Positions 1 through 11,593 of a stretch of 64,000 nt of DNA are shown in pieces. The position numbers and the translations under genes were made by a program. A model generated the notes under the pieces. The model was given only the letters and a program-made list of their open reading frames with translations. It was not told where the DNA came from and did no database searches. Numbering within the stretch: the first letter of the stretch is position 1; every line of letters starts with the position of its first letter. The DNA is taken from the NCBI GenBank assembly GCA_015179125.1, contig WHVA01000078.1:124001-188000 (forward strand), in the 5' to 3' direction. The DNA is from Gautieria morchelliformis (Eukaryota > Basidiomycota > Agaricomycetes > Gomphales > Gomphaceae).

Positions 1-2900
1 TATTTAGGTCTACAAATGATAAATAAGCCCGGCGCACAAGAAAATCAAGTTACACTGGGAAAGAGACGGGGTTGATTGTGAATGAAGACTAAGATAGCTT
101 CATAGGTTGCCCAGCCAATTGCCGAGCTCAATACCTTGCGAGACAGCCTGAGTGAAATGCCGTAAAAAAAACCCATGATGCCTCTGCCCTGGAGCCACAA
201 CGCACATTAGCTAAAAGCGACAAACAGAACAATAGAAACACACCATCCAGATGGTCCGGATGGTACTTTCGCAATGTATGGTATCGATCTTCGTTGCGTA
301 CCTGCAATTTGGTGTGTACGATTTTGGTTCAACTGAGGCGTAGATGGAAAAGGACATTTGAGCTCACTTAGAGGACATCAAAAGGGTGTGGCAGCAGCAC
401 CTGCGAACCCGTTGACTGGTGCGGGTCGAAGAGTATGACAATGGCTGTACAAAGGCAGCTGCGAATGATCAAGTTAAAAATGGAAACTTATTGAAGATTA
501 GATGAAACGCACCGCCCTCTTGCTTGAGCTGCTCGTATGAGACGAGGCAAAGTCCTGCGTATGGCGCATCACGCATGGCAGAGGCGGTTGCGCCACGGAA
601 GAGATGTGATGGGCCACCACGTGCAACCGAACAGAATGCCGGCCATAAGCTTCGGTATGCATAGAGAATCGCTCTGAGACGAATTATCAACGAGGGTTAA
701 TGTACTAGCGGCGATCCATACCTCGTAATGCGCCTTCAGGGTAGTTAACGGATTCAAAATCGTACCGACTACAGTTCGCGTCTGACAGGGCCGTGTCAGA
801 TAGTTTAGGAGAAGAACAAAAGGTAGCTCACGACAGCTCCTGCAAGGAGATCACCCTGGACAGTCAAGGTAGGCAGGACAGATGAAGACAAGGCCGAAGG
901 TGAGGACTTTGCAAAGTATGCTGTTTTGGCCATGGCTGATCTGGAGCGTTGTCATGTACAAAGCTACCACAGGCACATTCCTATGCGCACAAGGGTCAAC
1001 ATTTGCCTCCGGGTATGTTAGTATGAGTCATAACTGAGGGTGGGCAACGTGCCTTGCCGCAAGGCAAGGATGCCATCTCTGGCTATAACGTGACAGGAAA
1101 TTCCAGGGATGCCCAAAGCACGTCTGGGAGTGCAGTAGTGGACAACTTCAAACATAATGAAGCACGCATGCATGGTCATCTAGAGCTAACACTGGATATA
1201 TGTGCTTCAGAAAGGCCGTCTGGCGGTGAGACCTAGCTATCGGAATGTATAGCGTACCTTGTTCGTACCGAAGGAATGAGTGGGGCTAGTATCGATGGAG
1301 CTTGAATGCACGAACAGCCGCAGGACTAGAGCACCGAGCGTGCTCAATGCTCATCCGATTCAGAATCTATTTGAGTGGAAGAGATTGGTGACAGGAGTTC
1401 CCGAGAGATGAAGGCGACCGTATCACTGTACGTCCAGAGTCCAATAGTGCTTTAACCGTTGGGATAGCCAGTTAGAACGTGGATCGAATGCTGAGATCAT
1501 GTACGTCGGTGTCTGACTCTGGTTGACAGCTAGCGTAATGTTGATGTAAAATGGACAACCTAGAAACTGAAAAAAAACAGTATGTTTGACCTACCCCGTG
1601 TTAGATGGTCGGCGCTACTCACGGGTGAGAAGAAATAAACGCTGCAGTATACGTACTTATCCGGCACGGTGGTACCATCGGCCAAGGCTATATTGAGGAC
1701 CGCGCGGGCGGCTGTCATGGACCCTGCTTTCGTCTTGACCCGAAACCCGTGACAGCCAGCACGCGTATCCCGGCCTAGCTGCAGCAAAACTTGAAGTAGC
1801 GCAATAACTGTCTGGCTCTCTTCCAGCTCTCACGGCCTCGCGTCACGCCATCGTTCCTACTCCTAGGATGGTTCCGATGGTTCCAGGCGTCACTTGGCGC
1901 ACAAGCTGCTCGTGATATAACCGTGGTACTGTCGGCCATGCATATCAACAAGCTGAAAGTGGTCAACAGTTTAATCAGTGGGAGACTTATCGGGCAGGCA
2001 CGCACCACACTTCACTCGTCAGGAATTTCGACGCTGCTGGTCCTGGTTGGTCAATGGACGATCTTCGACCTTTGAGCACAGGAGGGAGGCTGCGCACTAG
2101 GCCTGTTTGTTGCTTGTCGCCTTCATGGCAAGTCATATCTTTAACTTTCCAACCATCTTCTGCCAGTTTATGCCTCCCATTGACGGGTTCCACAGCTAGG
2201 TCGCCCATTGCCATTGCATACTCTCCCAAGATCATGGCCGGCTGTCTAATGCCAGAGGTTTAACCTGTGGTCAGATACTCGGCGAACCACAGGTGGAATT
2301 ATGTTGACATGCTTGTCGAGTGATCATGTCCCGTCGCCGCGGTCAGTCGTCTCAGTGAAATGTAAGGTATTTGCAGTTTAGCAACTCGCGCCTGATATGT
2401 ATGTTCAGTACCATACATGGGCCTTTCTCCAGGCATGGATATCAAGCTAGCGTGCGACGCGTCGTGAGCTTTTCAAACACTGTACTTGGAACGGTATGCG
2501 ATACTTGCCTGTTTACTGTCTCTCCCCGGCGGAAAGCGGTGAGCACTGCACTGCACTGTTCTACACCCCAATCTTTCCCAGGTCGTATTCCTGCTGATAA
2601 CCTGAAGATATTACGGGGAGATCAGCGCTCATATTCCATGGAAACTGGTAGACTTTCTTACCCCAGGTCCTCTAGAGAACTTTTCCCGGAAAGTTCGTGA
2701 AAATACTGCTGTCATCATTGAGTTAAATTTTACGAACAGGGTCAGTCCATACCTATACTTGAAGGGGGTATGGTCAGCTGATTTCTATGCGAATCGACGT
2801 TCGCGATGGGGTTGTATCTGTGACCCGGCCGTGACTCTATTCGAGGTCGAGTAACAATGAAGATAGCATGCACAATAAGCCGTTGTTAGTGCCATTTATC
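1..2900. other. Intergenic stretch, nothing recognised
   Basis: No reading frame here exceeds about 110 codons and none shows a recognisable motif. I see no transposon ends, no tRNA-like box pair and no long repeat. It could hold a fast-evolving small gene or long noncoding RNA, but the sequence offers no positive support. Confidence 0.5.
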
Positions 2901-2904
2901 GCAG

Positions 2905-4255
2905 AAGCGCTTTACTCATCGGTGCCACTACATTTCTAAAGGCTGACATCGGTAGCCGCCGCGTGTGTTGCAGGCTGGCTCGGGGCACCATATATCCGTT
3001 CTTCTTCGAATTTCTGCGTGTCAGGACCGTGTGATTCGGTTTCTTCAATAAAGGCCTCATCCCAGAATGTCTGGTCTGGCCTCTGTATCGTAAGGCGTCA
3101 GGAATTCCGGTCCATCGAAATGACTCCTGGTCACGTCTTACCCAAATCAGGTCCCCAACGTGCTCCGATGCTTTGTGGCAACGTGCACATTCACTCCACG
3201 CCACGTCTGTCAGCGCTCTGGCTCCTCTCAAAATTACAAGGCACGCACGTTAAATAGCTGCCTTACCCGCAGTAGAGCGCTGACGTCGCTAGCCGTCGCA
3301 TGTCTTGCGGGCTGGCTCGGAGCACCGTATAAGCACGTTCTTCTGCGAAGTTCTACGTGTCAGGAGTGTCGGATTCGGTTTCCTCAACAAAGGCCTCATC
3401 CCAGAATGTCTGGCCTCTGTATCGTAAGGCGTCAGGACTTCCGGTTCATCGAAATGACTCCTGGTCACGTCTTACCCAAATCAGGTCCCCAAATCGGGCT
3501 CCTATGCTTCGTGGCAACGTGCACGTTCACTCTACGCCACGTCTGTCAGCGCTCTGGCTTCTCTGAAAATTACAAGGCACGCACGTTAAGCAGCTGCCTG
3601 ACCCGCAGCAGAGCGCTAACCTCGCTAGCCGCCGCATGTCTTGCTGGCTGGCTCGGGGCACCATATAACACGTCCTTCTACGAAGTTCTACGTCTCAGGA
3701 GTGTCGGATTCGGTTTCTTCAACAAAGGCCTCGTTTCAGAATGTATCACGGAATCCACCGTAAGGCGTCACGACTTCCGGTCCATCAGAATGACTCCTGA
3801 TCACGTCTAACCTAAATCAGGTCTTAAAATCGTGCTCCGCTGCTTCGTGGCAACGTGCACATCCACTCCACGCCACGCCTGTCAGCGCTCTGGCTTCTCT
3901 CAAAATTACAAGGCACACACGTTAAACAGCTGCCTGACCCGCAGTAGAGCGCTGACGTCGCTGGCCGTCACATGTCTTGCGGGCTGGCTCCGGGCACCAT
4001 ATATCTACATTCTTCTACGAAGTTCTACGTGTCAGGCGTGTCCGATTCGGTTCCTTCAACAAAGGCCTCATCCCAAAATGTCTGGAGGAATGTATCGTAA
4101 GGCGTCAGGACTTCCGGTCCATCGATATGACTCCTGATCACGTCTTACCCAAATCAGGTCTCAAAATCGTGCTCCGATGCTTCATGGCAACGTGCATATG
4201 CACTCTACGGCACGCCTGTCAGCGCTCTGGCTTCTCTCGAAATTACAAGGCACGT
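2905..4255. repeat. Tandem array of about four 336-base units
   Basis: The anchor GGCTGGCT followed by CGG(G/A)GCACC(A/G)TATA recurs at 2973, 3310, 3646 and 3982, giving a period of 336 to 337 bases. The flanking sequence of each unit aligns along its full length with scattered substitutions. The left unit is the most diverged. Because 336 is a multiple of three, an open frame runs through several units (3160-3810), but it shows no protein family and its repeats are at DNA level, so I treat it as a satellite-like array. Family unknown. Confidence 0.85.
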
Positions 4256-4276
4256 CAGGGTCGCTCAGGTGTAACG

Positions 4277-4345
4277 TATATAATTCGGCGGTTTTCTTTC
4301 AGCACCCTCTTTATCCATACACACCCCACTCCCTCTCCTCCTCAG
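4277..4345 (+). promoter_or_regulatory. TATA-like box followed by CT-rich tract
   Basis: TATATAA at 4277-4283 is followed by a strongly pyrimidine-rich stretch with CCCTCTCCTCCTC, a layout common in basidiomycete core promoters. It lies directly after the last 336-base unit. No supported gene follows, so it may be an orphan or chance promoter. Confidence 0.3.
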
Positions 4346-4854
4346 TTTTTTTCTTCTACTTGCTTCCCTCCCTGCCCCAACAGCACCTGCGTCCTGCCAA
4401 GTTGCCGGTACGTTCATTCAGCGCCCCGTGGGGCGGCTTCGTCGTTGGAGGCATCACTGTCAGTGGGCTGGCATGTTCTGTACGTCTTTTTAGCGTGAAA
4501 GGGCTCGAACTGATTGTTGCTCGTCTACGATCCTTGGTATTCGTGCTTCAGCCTGGCCCGCATTCTCACTCGCGCGCAGTATGGGCTTATAGACATGCTT
4601 GGGACGTGGTGGGGAGTGGGAGTGGCGGCGGAGAGGCAGGCGCATTATAAGCTGCATAAGAGGTACGTGTGTAGCTGGCGAGCTGCGATTGTGTGCTTTT
4701 TTTTTGTTGCGGTTCTTTTTTGGAGGCTGTGGTGGTGCTCGGTCGCGATCGTGTGCGCACGGAGCAGCGAGCAGCGTTTGAGGCGTGTTTCGGTGTGCCC
4801 GTTCGCAGCTGTGATGTTTCGGCGTTTCAGGCGTGTCCGGCCCACGCAGAGGAA

Positions 4855-5990
4855 TGACGTGCATGCGCCGGTCGCGCCGCGCCTTTGTTGCCCTGGCTCC
4901 TGGATGTGTTTGGGTTTTGCCACCGTCGCTTTGCCTTTTTTTTCTTTTTTTTTGGGGGGGAAGTGGAGCGGGCAGCGCTAACCGATGCATTTCACAGACG
5001 TGGTGCATCGTTCCCTACAACGAAACACACACAATCCGGCCTCAACCTCGCATACTAGTATACACCCACGTTGGTGGATCACAATATTCAATGTGGGGCA
5101 CGAACTCCTTGTAGTGACTCACTACAGGGAGTTCATACAGAAAATAGAGCGTAAGCGTGAACCCTTCGAAGCGAGGTGAAACCTTCAGCGCCTCCAGCAG
5201 GCTATTGTTTCCCTCGATTCAAGAAAGGGGAAGCCATATTGTATATGATATGGCTTCCCCTTTTCTTCAATCCAGGCAAGTTAGCCTCCTGGAAGCGCTG
5301 AGGCTTTCGCCGTCGCGCTTACAGGTGAATCACTAAAAGGAGTTTGTCCAGAAAATGAAGTTAGAAGGGAGGGTGTATCCCCTCCTTAAGGATCTGTGAG
5401 TCCCGGCGCCACCATCATTCGTAACGTCTTCCAAACATATTTGCTCCAGCGTGTTCCCAACGCCGATCGCGCCGCGCCTTTGTTGCACTGGCTCCTGGGT
5501 TTTTCCAGCGTCGCTTTGCTTTTTTTTCTTTTTTTTTTTTGGACGTGGAGCGGGCAGCGCTAATCGATGCATTTCACAGACGTGGCGCATCTTGCCCTAC
5601 AACGAAACGCACAAAGCCGGCCTCAACCTCGCATACTAGTATCCACCCACGTCGGTGGATCACAATATTCAATGTGGGGCACGAACTCCCTGTAGTGAAT
5701 CGAGCCAGTGCAACAAAGGCGCTAGGAATGATGATGGCCCCGGGACTTACAGTCCCGGCGCCATCATCACTCATAACGTCTTCCGAACATATTTGCTCCA
5801 GCGTGTTCCCAACGCCGGTCGCGCCGCGCCTTTGTTGCAGGGTTTTTCCAGCGTCGCTTTGCTTCTTTTTTTTCTTTCTATTTTTTCTTTTTTTTGCTGC
5901 ATGTGGAGCGGGCAGCGCTAACCGATGCATTTCACAGACGTGACGCATCGTTCCCTACAACGAAACGCGTCTGCAATCCCTCATATTATA
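4855..5990. repeat. Tripled block with T-tracts
   Basis: Three diverged copies of one block are present, roughly 4855-5130, 5395-5705 and 5747-5990. Each contains a CGCGCCGCGCCTTTGTTGC core, then a 15 to 30 base T-rich tract, then GAGCGGGCAGCGCTAA and GATGCATTTCACAGACGTG. Copies one and two also share a tail reading CACAATATTCAATGTGGGGC. The copies are spaced unevenly because other sequence, including a hairpin, lies between the first two. No coding function is apparent. Confidence 0.75.
5168..5325. repeat. Long imperfect hairpin (fold-back element)
   Basis: The arms at about 5168-5238 and 5247-5325 are imperfect inverted copies of each other centred near 5243. The innermost stem is nearly perfect over about 17 bases (GGGGAAGCCATAT against ATATGGCTTCCCC), with an 8 base loop. 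Direct repeats of about 35 bases, at 5113-5148 and 5325-5358, flank it. It resembles a small fold-back or MITE-like element. No transposase is present. Confidence 0.6.
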
Positions 5991-7024
5991 GCGAACGGGC
6001 TTCTCTTGGGTCTTATGGATGCGGGGGGTGGATGGTTGAGTGTATGGTCCATGATCACATCCACCGCCAGTTGTTCATGCAGAGCGAGCAGTAGTCCTTT
6101 GGGAGCATTTCTCTCTGATGAGCACTATTTTAGATATATTGTAGAAACCTGGTGACCGCCATCTGAGGCTTTACATATATACACAAAACTCTGGTCTACA
6201 CTCATGACCCTCCCGGGTAAAGCTGAGCACTCATAAAGCTGCTGCCGGTAAGATGAGAAGATAACACATTGTCTTACAAAGCTGGCACTAGAAAGTAGAA
6301 GTATATTCGATCTCAGTCTCAACCCCGCATGTGAACTCCGGCCAACAAGCGCGGGAGATGCTCTCGGTATCTAGCCGAGTCGTAACAATCGACTGGTCAC
6401 TGGTCGGTGACCGACGCCCATGACGCGTTGAGATCTGCGGAAGAACGGATGCAGGGTCACGCTGGGGACCCTGGATGGTGATGGTGATCTGCCGTTGGTC
6501 ATCCGGCGCGTTCTTGTTGAAAATAGAGTAAATCTTACCAGATTTCGTGAAGCGCTTGAGTCAGCGGCGTCTCTTACATGGATGTCCATCGTATGTAGAA
6601 GCTTGCAAGCCTTTTGACTCTTCGGAGTGAACTCATCCTCGGCAGATTGACGGAATATTGGACGTTGGAGTTCCAGATTCGCCTGGGGTCACGTGACTCT
6701 GAATCACGTGCCCTGGGTGCTCCCGTCAGAACCGAGGGTCGATCGAGTCGCCCTCCGAGTCACCTACGTCTGACGTCGGGACACCGCGTAGCCAGCTGCG
6801 AACGTCTCCCCAAAACCGCGCCAAGGTTTCAGTAGCGCCGTCCATACCTTGCCCACTCAAGTCCTACTTCAGCCCAATTAATCAGCTAAAATAAGCTTTA
6901 TGGAAGCCTCATCGCTACGTCCGCTCGAGGCGAAGCGCGGGCGTCCATTTAAGTATCCGTGTATGGCGCCACTACGGATTATGTCAGGTCTCACCACCGA
7001 CTGCACGTCCTCCCCTCCTGCACC
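5991..7024. other. Intergenic, upstream of the C4-hydroxylase gene
   Basis: Short frames only and no repeat recognised. The last few hundred bases are the likely promoter region of the gene starting at 7025. No clear TATA box was seen, and a CT-rich stretch precedes the start codon. Confidence 0.4.
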
Positions 7025-8164
7025 ATGAACCTGCTCAACCTATCTCTCCCTCACTTCACGGCCGACACTAACACACCCTTATCCCAGGCCCTCCTCGACG
7101 TTCCCGTCCAATTCCCCTGGTACTACCTCCACCGCGAGTCTGTCATTCCAGGCATTTCCGACGGCATAGCGTCGCTGCTTGGAAATGTCCTCTCATACTG
7201 GGTCGCGTCCTTGATCTACCACGCGCTCGATATCTCGGGGTGGCAGTGGCTCGAGAAGTACCGTATCCAGGACTTGGAAGAAGTCAAGAACAAAAACCTC
7301 GTCACCAGAGGCCAAGTCGTGCGCACAGTCGCCTTCCAGCAGGCATTACAGACCGCCTTTGGCATCTCTTGGTTGACGCTGTTCCCCATCCCAGATCCCC
7401 CCACAAATCATGCCCACGAGTTACGGGTCCTGTCGCTCAAGATCGCCCGAGCCGTCTTCTACGTTATGGGCGAACAAGGCGGACGCCAATTTCTGGCCAA
7501 ATACTGCACGAATATGGCGTACAATATGTACTGGTGGATCATACCCATTGCTCAGTTCATTATGGCCTTGTGTGTCGCCCTCTTTCTTCTCTCCACCGTT
7601 CGGTTCTGAATGCCACTCGTAGCTTGATCCTCGACACATACCAGTACTTCCTTCACCGCACATTCCACGAGGTCCAGTTCTTCTACAAACACTTCCACTC
7701 AATGCACCATCGTCTTTACGTCCCTTTCGCGTTTGGGGCCCTATACGGACACCCGGTTGAAGGCGCCATACTGGACGGATTCGGTGCGGGCATATCGTTA
7801 ACCCTGGCAGGCATGACTGTCCGTCAGGGCATCCTGCTGTTCGCGTTTGCCACGTACAAAACCGTCGACGACCACTGCGGATATTATTTCCCGTGGCACC
7901 CCGTCCACATGCTTTTCGGGAACAATGCGGAATATCATGATGTCCACCACCAGGTGCGGGGCCATCGAACGGCTTGCACCATGCTTCCTCTCGTATGCTT
8001 ACGCCTCTGATTTTGTTTACGTTTCATAGCAAGCTGGCATAAAGTCGAACTTCTCGCAACCCCTGTTCATACACTGGGATGTCATTCTTGGCACCCGCAT
8101 GACGATGCAAGAGCTGCGTGCCAAGAAAGGAAAGCCGAAGGAGAAGCATCTCAAATCTCAATAA
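7025..8164 (+). CDS. SUR2: Sphinganine C4-hydroxylase (SUR2 type)
   Basis: Membrane di-iron enzyme of the fatty acid hydroxylase superfamily. It adds the C4 hydroxyl to sphinganine to give phytosphingosine in the endoplasmic reticulum. Exons are 7025-7569, 7623-7953 and 8030-8164, with GT-AG introns of 53 and 76 bases. The joined frame closes at 336 residues, close to the family length. Histidine boxes are H193-x3-H197 (HRTFH), H207-x2-HH (HSMHH, 210-211) and H287-x2-HH (HDVHH, 290-291), all intact. Family signatures HHRLYVPFAFGALYGHP and KTVDDHCGYYFPWHP are present. The splice choices are supported by QFIMA-F-LILDTYQYF across junction one and HHQ-QAGIKSNFSQP across junction two. The ATG at 7025 is chosen because an upstream GTG in frame has no family match. 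The C-terminus is lysine-rich (KKGKPKEKHLKSQ). The next gene is convergent. Confidence 0.95.
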
Positions 8165-8815
8165 CCCGCCCAAAAAAACCGCACCGACGTCGTCGAATAC
8201 TAGTATTGTGGCGGCGAGTAATCCACATTGATGCCAGTCCATATAAATATTGTATGCTATTGTAAGCAAATGCTTGATAAGACTGTGCTCGGATAATCAC
8301 GCCAAGTTCATGCAGATATAATCACATTAACGTCCATTATTGGGGATGTATACCTGGTACCATCTGTCTTTTTGACTATTAGTTAATATGAAACCGTTTC
8401 CGCAACAAGCATACACCCGATCGAACACCTGTTCAAACCATAAAGCGGTCGTGCCTGCGCACTAGGGCTTGGCAAGGAGCATTGCTGAGTTTGTTCTTGT
8501 GCGTATGTTTTCAAGTCAGGTTATTATCTCCATTCTTGATCAGGCAAGAGACTAGTCAAGTGTCTTTGGGCATCACTCATACTTAAACCCCCGACATGGT
8601 TTTTGTGTCTGGGCAGGAAACCCATTTCTAATAGGGTAAACATGATCCAGGGTCATACTATTATTTATCGATGAAGTGCGCCCATTCGATCCGGATCTAA
8701 GGGAAGGTGCCTGCCTCCAGTAAAAAAGGTAGCATGCCTGCCTGTACCAGACTCGCATTCAAGAAATAATTTCAGGGCCATACAGTAAATCGGTTCGGGC
8801 TATACGCATAACTAG
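8165..8815. other. Convergent intergenic region
   Basis: Lies between the 3' ends of the SUR2 gene and the membrane protein gene on the other strand, so it should hold both terminators. No gene or repeat was seen in it. Confidence 0.4.
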
Positions 8816-9732
8816 CTAGACGGATTCCGCAGCTCGCATCTGAGGCGCTGCGGATGCGGATGCGGAGCCCTCAGGCCCGAAGTCTGAGGTGCGCATGCCC
8901 GGGGTGTGGCCGAACAACAGTCTATCCGACCAGGCCCCGTGCGCGTGCTCGCGCCACGCCCTGTTCCGCGTGGCGGACACGGTGGTGATGAGCATGATGA
9001 GGGTGAGGCATATCCAGCCGAGGTACGCGAAGGCGATCATGGCCTGGAGGTTCGTGCATGCGCGGAATTGCACGCAGAAGGAGAGGTCGGGCCAGACGTT
9101 CTGAGAGGGCAGAAGGTAAGCGAATACTAGTACAGTGTGGTGGTTCCAGCAGGCATGGGACGTACGGTGGCGGCCGCGGTGCTGGCTAACCATATGATCC
9201 AAATCAGGACGGCGGCGCCCAGCTCGAAGGCGACGACCGTCAGGAAACCGTGGACATACTCTGCATAGAGTGTGTAGAGCCTGTGAATAGAGAAACGCGT
9301 ATGCACAAGCTTGGAATGCGAGTGATGATGGGATCGGGTTTCACGCACATGAAGGGCGCGAAGATCAGCCCCATCAGCGAGGAGACGAGCAATGCCACCA
9401 CGCTGGGATCTACATAGGACATAGGTAGGAAGTGTCGATGTCAATTATAACAATATCTCCGAGAATATTTCGATCACAATACCGACCGAAGAAGTCGATG
9501 CCGCCATTCAAGGGGTCGCCCTGGGGGATGTTCTCTGTGTATGATAGTCGCGCAACGCTCAGGGCAAACAGGAGTATCGTCCAGAGGAGCTGCGCAGAAC
9601 ATAAGTAAGTGATGCGCGATACGACCGTAAGCTGTCGGTTCCACAGCGACTGGATAAGATAGGCATAAGATAGGCACTCACGAAAAACCAATAGAGATAG
9701 ATTCTAGCCCTGTAGACGGTGAGATCCATCAT
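8816..9732 (-). CDS. Four-helix membrane protein, MARVEL-like
   Basis: Small integral membrane protein of unknown role with the layout of fungal MARVEL-domain proteins, which sit in plasma membrane or vesicle subdomains. Exons on the minus strand are 9682-9732, 9487-9589, 9349-9409, 9166-9280 and 8816-9100. All four introns are GT-AG and 65 to 92 bases long. The exons sum to 615 bases and close in frame at 204 residues. Predicted membrane helices are at about residues 10-33, 54-77, 85-107 and 132-153. The loop before helix four carries two cysteines (SFCVQFRAC), as MARVEL loops often do. A charged then Ser/Ala-rich tail of about 50 residues is probably cytosolic. The start could be either of two adjacent ATGs (9732 or 9729). 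The donor after exon two (GTCGGT) is the least certain junction. Confidence 0.75.
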
Positions 9733-10353
9733 GTGCGGTATTATTGACTTCTGACTCCCGGGCAAGGTCAGATATAGAGGCGGTCAAGACAGAGGCGGTG
9801 AAGAGGAGCGTGGAGAAAGGGCGGGCTGCGAGGGAATGGAAAATGCATGGTTCTCGGTTCTGCACGAGGAATCGCAGCAATCGTCGTGACAGCCTGCAGG
9901 ATCCCACGTGTACGTCAGTCGGAATTGAACGTACGGCCAACTCCGACACGGACGCGGCGCTAAGTTTACGCTCTGAACATGCACGGACGGTACGTTGGAC
10001 GACTGTCACTGAGAGACACTCGTTATTTGCACTGCGATCGTGTTGGCACTGCTATGGCCACAACGATCTGCTGCGGCCGCGGTCTCAACTTGAGGATCAG
10101 CGGCACGCCGTGCTCTGGTGAATTGGCACACCCCTCTCGCACCCAGGCTCAGCTAAAGAACATGTCATGACGAACTGCACGATGCTGCATTCAACAGCAA
10201 AGCTCTGTTGGGAACGTGTTTTCCGGTCGATTTTCCACGAGCATCTGGTACCGTATCCTGAAAGATCCAACTCCTCCGACTCGGATGTCTTGCGCACCGA
10301 TCCAAAACGAACGTCATTTACAATAATGGCTGCTTACGGTAAATAATTCAACT
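9733..10353. other. Intergenic, nothing recognised
   Basis: Contains the promoter side of the minus-strand membrane protein gene. Open frames here overlap on both strands and show no motif. Confidence 0.4.
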
Positions 10354-10588
10354 CTTGTCTCTCTCTCTTAAGCGCAAAGTGGACGAATATCGACAATGTC
10401 CACTAAGGGTGTTCTTTGTGTGGTCGTGTATGATAGGGAAACACGCGAAGACCCTAGTGGACATTGTCGATATATATATAAGGTTTGTCACTTATCGGCT
10501 CTTGCGTGTTTCCTTCCCTATCGTACACGACCACGCAAAGGACCCTTGGTGGGACATTGTCCATATTCGCGCTCAGTTAAGAGAGACA
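10354..10588. repeat. Fold-back element with arms of about 95 bases
   Basis: The left arm (10354-10450) and right arm (10501-10588) are imperfect inverted copies, sharing for example GTGGTCGTGTAtGATAGGGAA and the terminal GTCTCTCT/AGAGAGAC. The 50-base centre holds TATATATATA. A nested inverted pair (ATATCGACAATGTCCACTA near 10387, its complement near 10453) means the core GGACATTGTC occurs three times. No transposase and no clear target duplication, so it looks like a MITE-like non-autonomous element. Confidence 0.7.
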
Positions 10589-11241
10589 ATACTGCACTGC
10601 CGGTTGGGCTGGGATAACTGCCTTGAATGCCAGCATGCCCCGGGCCTCTGCGCCCCCACTGAAAAAAAAAAAAAACGGTGCTTTCTTCATTGCTATGCTT
10701 CAGAGACTCGAGCCTGGATGGATATTGCGAGTTGAAAATTTCACACCGCAAGGTGCTGCTGGTCACCGCTGGGCAAATAAACCTCTGAAGCTTGAAGGAG
10801 AGATTGTCGCCGCAATAAGCTGGCATTAACTCTTGGTAACTCTTGGACTGACCCAAGCGACGCTAGAACGCGTCGCATTCCCAACGTGGGCATATAAACC
10901 ATTAAAAAAAAACAGATATTCTGCAATCGGTCATGTCATGCAGGATAAAAATCGGCACGTGACACATTTTTATTGGTGGATGTTGTAATAACAGCTGGGA
11001 TGCAGACTGAGGACCGTGGCGCAACTGATGCTTCCGTTCCGCCGTTATGGCAAGGATAATTTTGGAGCGAGTAAGGCATTGCTTCTCCAAGAAGGTTCTG
11101 GCACCTTTGGAGTTGGGTCCAGTGGTTGGCATGATATCTCGGCCACAGACAACACCAAATAGTCCTTTTTCCTCCAGGGACCGTGACAAAAGTATTCCAG
11201 TGTGCCGCAGCAGTGACTGTGAGCTCGCAAGCTATTTCGGT
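10589..11241. other. Intergenic, nothing recognised
   Basis: Holds two short A-tracts (about 10660 and 10905) and no supportable gene or repeat end. Confidence 0.35.
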
Positions 11242-11303
11242 GTGCCTATTACCGGTCAAGAAACGGCTTCCCTATCGTGGAAGGGACACACCAAAAGTGT
11301 ACA
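11242..11303. repeat. 62-base dispersed duplication, copy 1
   Basis: Matches 11532-11593 with 3 mismatches in 62 bases; both contain CTATTACCGGTCAAGAAACG and GAAGGGACACACCAAAA. In both copies one frame reads CLLPVKKRLPYRGRDTPK, which may mean a duplicated exon or a piece of a mobile element. The family is not recognised. Confidence 0.8.
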
Positions 11304-11531
11304 GCCTTTCCCGGCTCTTTGCTACTTCTTGCGGAGTGCGCTTTTTGCGTCTTCAAGCTCGGAAAAAAGTGGCACGCGTTGCCCGCCTTTCATCTTGCAT
11401 ACTTAGGTGAGCCTGAAACCCCGTCCTATCGGGCGGCGAGGTGATTTGATTCGATACAGAACAGGGGTTTTATTCCTGCAAGTTTTTTTTTAAAGGGTAA
11501 CAATGAACGGCGTCGCCAAGCTTCCGCCTGA

Positions 11532-11593
11532 GTGCCTATTACCGGTCAAGAAACGGCTTCCATATCGCGGAAGGGACACACCAAAAATGTACA
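11532..11593. repeat. 62-base dispersed duplication, copy 2
   Basis: Second copy, 290 bases downstream of the first in the same orientation. The flanks differ, so this is not a simple longer tandem duplication. Confidence 0.8.

Noticed and set aside
3160-3810. A 216-codon open frame with internal repeats
   Set aside because: It is the tandem 336-base array read in a frame that stays open because the period is a multiple of three. No motif or start context supports a protein.
9744-10121. 125-codon plus-strand frame
   Set aside because: It overlaps frames on the other strand, has no motif and lies in the upstream region of the membrane protein gene.
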